A stretch of 64,000 bases of DNA from contig NZ_CP073638.1 in NCBI RefSeq assembly GCF_029962485.1, positions 2,294,001 through 2,358,000 of the forward strand, in the 5' to 3' direction. The DNA is from Burkholderia cepacia. GTDB lineage: Bacteria > Pseudomonadota > Gammaproteobacteria > Burkholderiales > Burkholderiaceae. The translations under genes and the position numbers were made by a program. Below are positions 60,828 to 64,000 of the stretch, piece after piece. Below the pieces are notes generated by a model. It saw only the letters and a list, made by a program, of their open reading frames with translations. It was not told the DNA's origin and ran no database searches. Position 1 is the stretch's first letter. Each line of letters opens with the position of its first letter.

Positions 60828-62135
60828 GGTGAAGTTTTACGGGAGCCAAGGTGATCTTCTGCGGGAGCTGAAGTGATTGGGTTCGGGGAGCAGCGTGAGC
60901 CGTTGCAGGAAAGATCGTGAGCGGATTCGGGATCACAGTGAAACACGAGATTTCCCAAAGGTGAGGTTTTTCGGGGCCGCACAGCCACAGAACCCGCGCC
61001 GTGCCTGTCTGCACAGTTTTCTGCCTGTGCAGACACAGGTGAGCGTTTGCAGGACCTTCTTTGCGCCCCGATTCTGCCCATCTTTTGGGCAGTTTTGGCG
61101 AAAGGTGAGGTTTCACGGGACTCCGCGGGATTTTGCTGTGAGGATTTCCGGGAAGCGAACGCCATTTTGCACAGCAAAAGTGCGCTCAGGGGCCTGTGAT
61201 GCCCTAAAGGTGAGGCTTTTCGGGAGGGAAATCCGGGTTTTCCTGGCCTGATCCCGCTAAGGTGAGCTTTTTCGGGGCATGGATCACAGGCTGTGCGCGC
61301 AGTCACAGGTGAGGCTTTTCGGGAATGCAATTTGCCCGAAAAATGGTCAAAGGTGAGGCTTTTCGGGACCTGTGAGCGGCAGGATTCGTCGAAAAGCCCG
61401 TCAGGACTGGAAGAAATCTCGTTTTTGCTGTGCCACTTTTTGGCACAGGTGAGATTTTTCGGGGGCTGACATACCGGTGTCGTATGAAGGATTAACGCCG
61501 AAAGGTGAGGCTTTTCGGGGGATGTCTGCGGTGCACAGCCAAATGCCTTCTGAGCATAAGTATCGGAACGCATTGAGGTTTTTGATACTGTGGCGGTTAC
61601 GGTGAGGTTTTTCGGGAGCCATTCCTGTGCCCGTTGCGGCACAGCATTTTTTCGAAAAGGTGAGCGTTTTCGGGAGGCTTCGCCAGCCAATCCCGCGCGT
61701 GCCGGGCATTCGTCGGCATCCGGACGAAAGAACACGCTGTGCTCAAGGTGAGTATTTTCGGGACCTGATCCTGTTGGTGCGCTGTACAATGCGCGCCCGG
61801 GCCTGCAAATCAGGTTCGATTCGGCCGTGCGGGCCGGTTTCGGCGATGTCTTTTCGAACGCCGGACCCGATCGCGATCCCCTCGCGAGCCGTGCCTGTAC
61901 ATGCATACAGGCCGCGGTGGGGCGATCGGGGACGCACAGCAACGGACAATCGCAACCCTGTGCCGAACGCACGGCCGGGCAGTCGCAAAATTACGACAAA
62001 TTGAAAGGTGAGCCGATACGGGAGCGAATTCCGCACGTGTCGTGCACAGGTGAAATTCTGTGAATCCGCGCATCCCGCGGCACGTCTGGAAGAGTCCGGA
62101 ACGCTGCAATGGCGGACCGGTGAGGGTTTTCGGGA
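60828..62135 (+). repeat. Origin iteron array (GGTGAG-N6-CGGG)
   Basis: Copies of the 17-mer GGTGAGGCTTTTCGGGA or variants start at 60828, 60850, 60916, 60960, 61038, 61104, 61137, 61209, 61261, 61308, 61352, 61448, 61504, 61601, 61659, 61747, 62007 and 62119, with weaker ones at 60872 and 60894. All are on the plus strand, with irregular spacing (about 45 to 100 bases, wider at the right). Four (61209, 61308, 61352, 61504) are near identical. The first few and 62007 are more diverged in the second half. They are the expected RepB binding sites. Confidence 0.9.
61006..61644. repeat. CTGTGC/GCACAG hairpins interleaved with iterons
   Basis: Three inverted repeats: TGTCTGCACAG/CTGTGCAGACA (61006-61035, 11-bp arms, 8-base loop), CTGTGCCA/TGGCACAG (61428-61448, 8-bp arms) and CTGTGCC/GGCACAG (61625-61644, 7-bp arms). 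The right arm of the first two runs straight into an iteron (61038, 61448). Their binding partner is unknown. Confidence 0.75.
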
Positions 62136-62168
62136 GTGGTTGGGGTGAGCGCCGTTTTGCACGCGCGC

Positions 62169-62241
62169 TTCACCGGCTATGGTGAGCATGTCGTTCTGGA
62201 CGCACATCACCGCAGGCGCTATCCTTCCGGGAAACTTCACC
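62169..62241. promoter_or_regulatory. Inverted iteron halves upstream of repB
   Basis: TTCACC-GGCTAT-GGTGAG (62169-62186) places two iteron halves head to head, and TTCCGGGAAACTTCACC (62225-62241) is a degenerate iteron on the minus strand ending 13 bases before the repB ATG. Initiators of this family often repress their own gene as dimers at such inverted sites. Confidence 0.55.
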
Positions 62242-62254
62242 TCCGACCCGACGT

Positions 62255-63622
62255 ATGGCCACGACGAAGCGCGCCAAGAAAACCGATGTGGATGTGGTGA
62301 GTGCCAGTTCAGCTGAATTGCGCAAGGCCGTCGAGGCGATTGCCATTCAGCCGAAAAGCGGCAAGATCACGCTCCTCACTCGCAAGCTGTTCAATGTCCT
62401 GCTGGCCGTCGCGCAGCAGGCCGACGACTCGGGCGACACCTATCGCGCGCTGCTGTCGGACATCGTCGCCAACTCCGCTTTCGACTCGAACGACACCGCG
62501 CTGGTGAAGGAACACCTGCGCCGCATGGTGTCGGTGCAGGTCGAATGGAGCACGGGGACGTCGAGCCAGAAGCCTGGCCGCAAGTGGGGGATCTCGACGC
62601 TGATCGCCGACGCGGAAATCCTCGAGGATCCGACGACCCGCCGCGTGTGGGTCGAATTCTCGTTCGCACCGAAGATCAAGAAGAAGCTGCTCGACCCGGT
62701 CCAGTATGCGCGTCTGAGCCTGCAGTTCCAGAGCCAGTTGCGCAGCAGCGCCGGTCTCGCCCTGTACGAGATTTGCGTGCGCTACCTGACGAACCCGAGC
62801 CACCTGACGATGCGCGAACCGTGGGAATGGTGGCGGCCGATCCTGTCGGGTACGCCCGATACGGAAGCCGGCGACGAGGCAAAGCGCGAGTACAAGTACT
62901 TCAAGCGCGACTACCTGCGTCCCGCGATTGCGGAAGTCAACGCAGTCACCAACATCTTCGTCGAGCTGATCGAGCACCGCGAAGGGCGCCGGGTGGCCGA
63001 GATCCAGTTCCGCGTGACCGAACGCAAGCAGCCGATGCTCGCGCTCGACGAACACCCGAACGTGTTCGACAGCACGCTGGTCGACCGGATGGTCAAGCTT
63101 GGGATCCCGCTGAAGGAAGCGCAGACGCTCTATGCCGACAGCGAGGAGAACCGGATTCGCGCCGCACTGCAGATGACCGAACAGCGGTTGCGCAGCACGA
63201 CGCTGCCGCCGGTGCGCAGCGCGCCGGCGTTGTTCAAGGATGCGCTGAAGAAGGGCTATGCGCCGCCGGTCGAGTCGGTCGACGCGCTGCCTGCCGGCAC
63301 GCCGTCTGCGAAGGTCGCAGCGGCCCAGCCGGACGATCTGAAGGCGCGTCTGATGAGCGAGTTCGCGGCGTTCCGCCGCAAGGAAGCGAAGGTGCTGTAC
63401 GAAGAGCAGGGCGACGCTGAGCGCGAAGTGGCGCGCGAGTCGTTTGAATCGGAGGCACTGCCGACGATGGGCTCGCATCTGCGCGACGACTGGCGCAAGC
63501 GCGGCCTCGATTCCAAGCTGGCCGAGACGGCCTTTTTCGACTGGCTGGCCCAGAAGACCTGGGGCGAGCCGACCGACGGCGACCTGCTGTCGTTCACGCT
63601 GAACCAGTCGCGGGCTGCCTGA
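62255..63622 (+). CDS. Replication initiator protein, RepB/Rep_3 family
   Basis: A 455-residue initiator with a Rep_3-like double winged-helix core: IQPKSGKITLLTRKLFNVLLAVAQQADDSGDTYRALLSDIVANSAF at the N-terminus (WH1), LSLQFQSQLRSSAGLALYEICVRYLTNPSHLTMREPWEWW and YKYFKRDYLRPAIAEVNAVTNIFVELIEHREGRRVAEIQFRV (WH2). The ~200-residue C-terminal extension (after ~residue 260) is longer than in plasmid Rep proteins. It should bind the upstream iterons and start replication of this chromosome. ATG at 62255; promoter and candidate autorepressor site lie at 62169-62241. It is convergent with parB. Confidence 0.92.
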   Translation: MATTKRAKKTDVDVVSASSAELRKAVEAIAIQPKSGKITLLTRKLFNVLLAVAQQADDSGDTYRALLSDIVANSAFDSNDTALVKEHLRRMVSVQVEWSTGTSSQKPGRKWGISTLIADAEILEDPTTRRVWVEFSFAPKIKKKLLDPVQYARLSLQFQSQLRSSAGLALYEICVRYLTNPSHLTMREPWEWWRPILSGTPDTEAGDEAKREYKYFKRDYLRPAIAEVNAVTNIFVELIEHREGRRVAEIQFRVTERKQPMLALDEHPNVFDSTLVDRMVKLGIPLKEAQTLYADSEENRIRAALQMTEQRLRSTTLPPVRSAPALFKDALKKGYAPPVESVDALPAGTPSAKVAAAQPDDLKARLMSEFAAFRRKEAKVLYEEQGDAEREVARESFESEALPTMGSHLRDDWRKRGLDSKLAETAFFDWLAQKTWGEPTDGDLLSFTLNQSRAA

Positions 63623-63687
63623 GGCCCGTTGACGGGCCGCCGCCGGCCTCGCCCTAAGCCGGCGGGCCCGGCGTCCTCACCGGGCCC
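63623..63687. terminator. Hairpins between convergent repB and parB
   Basis: GGCCCGT-TG-ACGGGCC (63623-63638) and GGGCCCGG/CCGGGCCC with an 8-base loop (63664-63687) lie between the two stops. Without T-runs they are probable but not typical bidirectional terminators. Confidence 0.55.
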
Positions 63688-63702
63688 TGCTGGCCGTTTC
63701 CA

Positions 63703-64000
63703 TCACTCCGACAACAGCATCCGCTCGAGCTGCTCGAGGATCGCGTCGCGCTTGTCCTTCGGGAGACCGCGCAGGCGCAATTCGATGCGATCTTCGCCAT
63801 ACGACTTCAGGTCGCCCACCGATTTGCCGCCGAGCTTGATCTCGAGACGCTGCGCATAGCGCTGACGGCCCGCGACTTTCGGCGTCTCCTGCGCCGCGAC
63901 GCGGCCCTTGACGATATCCGACACCTGACGCGTGCTGAGATCGTCCGACACGATCTTGTTGATCAGCCGCAGCGTCGCCTCGGTACCGCGCGCGTTGTGA
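63703..64000 (-). CDS. parB: Chromosome partition protein ParB, C-terminal part
   Basis: The last ~99 residues of ParB; the frame is open through the window edge, so the start lies to the right. Visible: NARGTEATLRLINKIVSDDLSTRQVSDIVKGR (end of the central DNA-binding domain and linker) and the C-terminal dimerisation domain AQRLEIKLGGKSVGDLKSYGEDRIELRLRGLPKDKRDAILEQLERMLLSE. ParB binds parS centromere sites and works with ParA in segregation. Convergent with repB, so origin, initiator and partition genes are adjacent. No parS palindrome was recognised in the window. Confidence 0.9.
   Translation of the reverse strand, partial: HNARGTEATLRLINKIVSDDLSTRQVSDIVKGRVAAQETPKVAGRQRYAQRLEIKLGGKSVGDLKSYGEDRIELRLRGLPKDKRDAILEQLERMLLSE

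Larger units (their letters stand above)
60451..62254. other. Replication origin region of a secondary chromosome
   Basis: 1.8 kb without genes between the divergent kfrA and repB. It contains a palindromic kfrA operator candidate, a DnaA box, an AT-rich segment, about 18 iterons of the form GGTGAG-N6-CGGG and three CTGTGC/GCACAG hairpins. This architecture, next to a RepB initiator and parB, is that of an iteron-type origin. Confidence 0.85.

Noticed and set aside
61006..61035. CTGT/ACAG hairpin in the origin as a LexA box
   Set aside because: The spacing between CTGT and ACAG is not 8 bases, so it does not match the SOS box. The only true box found is at 57523.
60451..64000. A parS centromere near parB
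   Set aside because: I looked for 16-base palindromes such as GTTTATGCGCATAAAC or GTTGTCACGTGACAAC and saw none. parS may lie to the right of the window.
1..64000. CRISPR arrays, rRNA or tRNA genes, insertion sequences
   Set aside because: No regularly spaced repeats with unique spacers, no rRNA or cloverleaf-like sequence and no transposase were recognised. The only ordered repeats are the iterons.

Overview
The window looks like a GC-rich Burkholderia genome, most likely a Burkholderia cepacia complex strain, around the replication origin of a secondary chromosome. The grounds are high GC with strong G/C third-position bias, beta-proteobacterial gene neighbourhoods (pcaIJBDCK, pobA, EpsC-type serine acetyltransferase, YqjI/YqjH-type pair), and a right end holding a plasmid-type iteron origin: kfrA, repeats, a RepB-family initiator and parB. 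From memory, kbl and tdh also sit close to the chromosome 2 origin in B. pseudomallei, as they do here. Species and replicon number are inference.

Layout. 0-5 kb: the end of a uvrA-like gene, a DUF488 gene, a VOC protein, a GlxA-type regulator, a gene-poor stretch with a transporter remnant, then a LysE exporter and a small unknown protein. 5.5-13.5 kb: 4-hydroxybenzoate/protocatechuate catabolism on the minus strand (pcaI-pcaJ-pcaB-pcaD-pcaC-pcaK, preceded by pobA) with a divergent LysR gene. pcaHG and pcaF are not in the window. 13.5-21 kb: folE with an SDR, a serine acetyltransferase, small unknown genes, a universal stress protein, an FNR-like regulator, a divergent argP/argO-type pair and an aldo/keto reductase. 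22-35.5 kb: a catabolic block of three AraC regulators, two GMC oxidoreductases, a cupin dioxygenase of the 2,4'-dihydroxyacetophenone type, an MFS transporter, a zinc alcohol dehydrogenase, an SDR, a porin and an aldehyde dehydrogenase. 35.7-40 kb: cytochrome b561, an odd lower-GC patch with a truncated ChaC, then an Ada/AlkA fusion and AlkB (alkylation repair). 40.7-47 kb: a PadR regulator with a siderophore-interacting reductase, a PAP2 phosphatase, and an acetoacetate decarboxylase / 3-hydroxybutyrate dehydrogenase / patatin operon. 47-57.5 kb: three regulator/target pairs (LysR-argC, LysR-tartrate dehydrogenase, TetR-NTF2), a GNAT gene, and kbl-tdh with a divergent XRE-cupin regulator.

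57.5-64 kb is the replicon control region. A small unknown gene stands behind a textbook LexA/SOS box. It is followed by a tyrosine-recombinase-like protein that has lost its catalytic residues, then kfrA (minus), a 1.8-kb origin with about 18 iterons of the form GGTGAG-N6-CGGG, repB (plus) and the 3' part of parB (minus).

The most unusual observation is that the same iteron motif, always in the opposite orientation, recurs in five intergenic regions spread over the 17 kb beside the origin (43.5, 49.1, 51.6, 54.3 and 59.2 kb), three times as tandem pairs. These look like satellite binding sites for the RepB initiator and may form a long-range control system for firing or copy number of the second chromosome. 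The SOS-controlled small gene and the inactive recombinase beside them are the second candidate for something not yet described.
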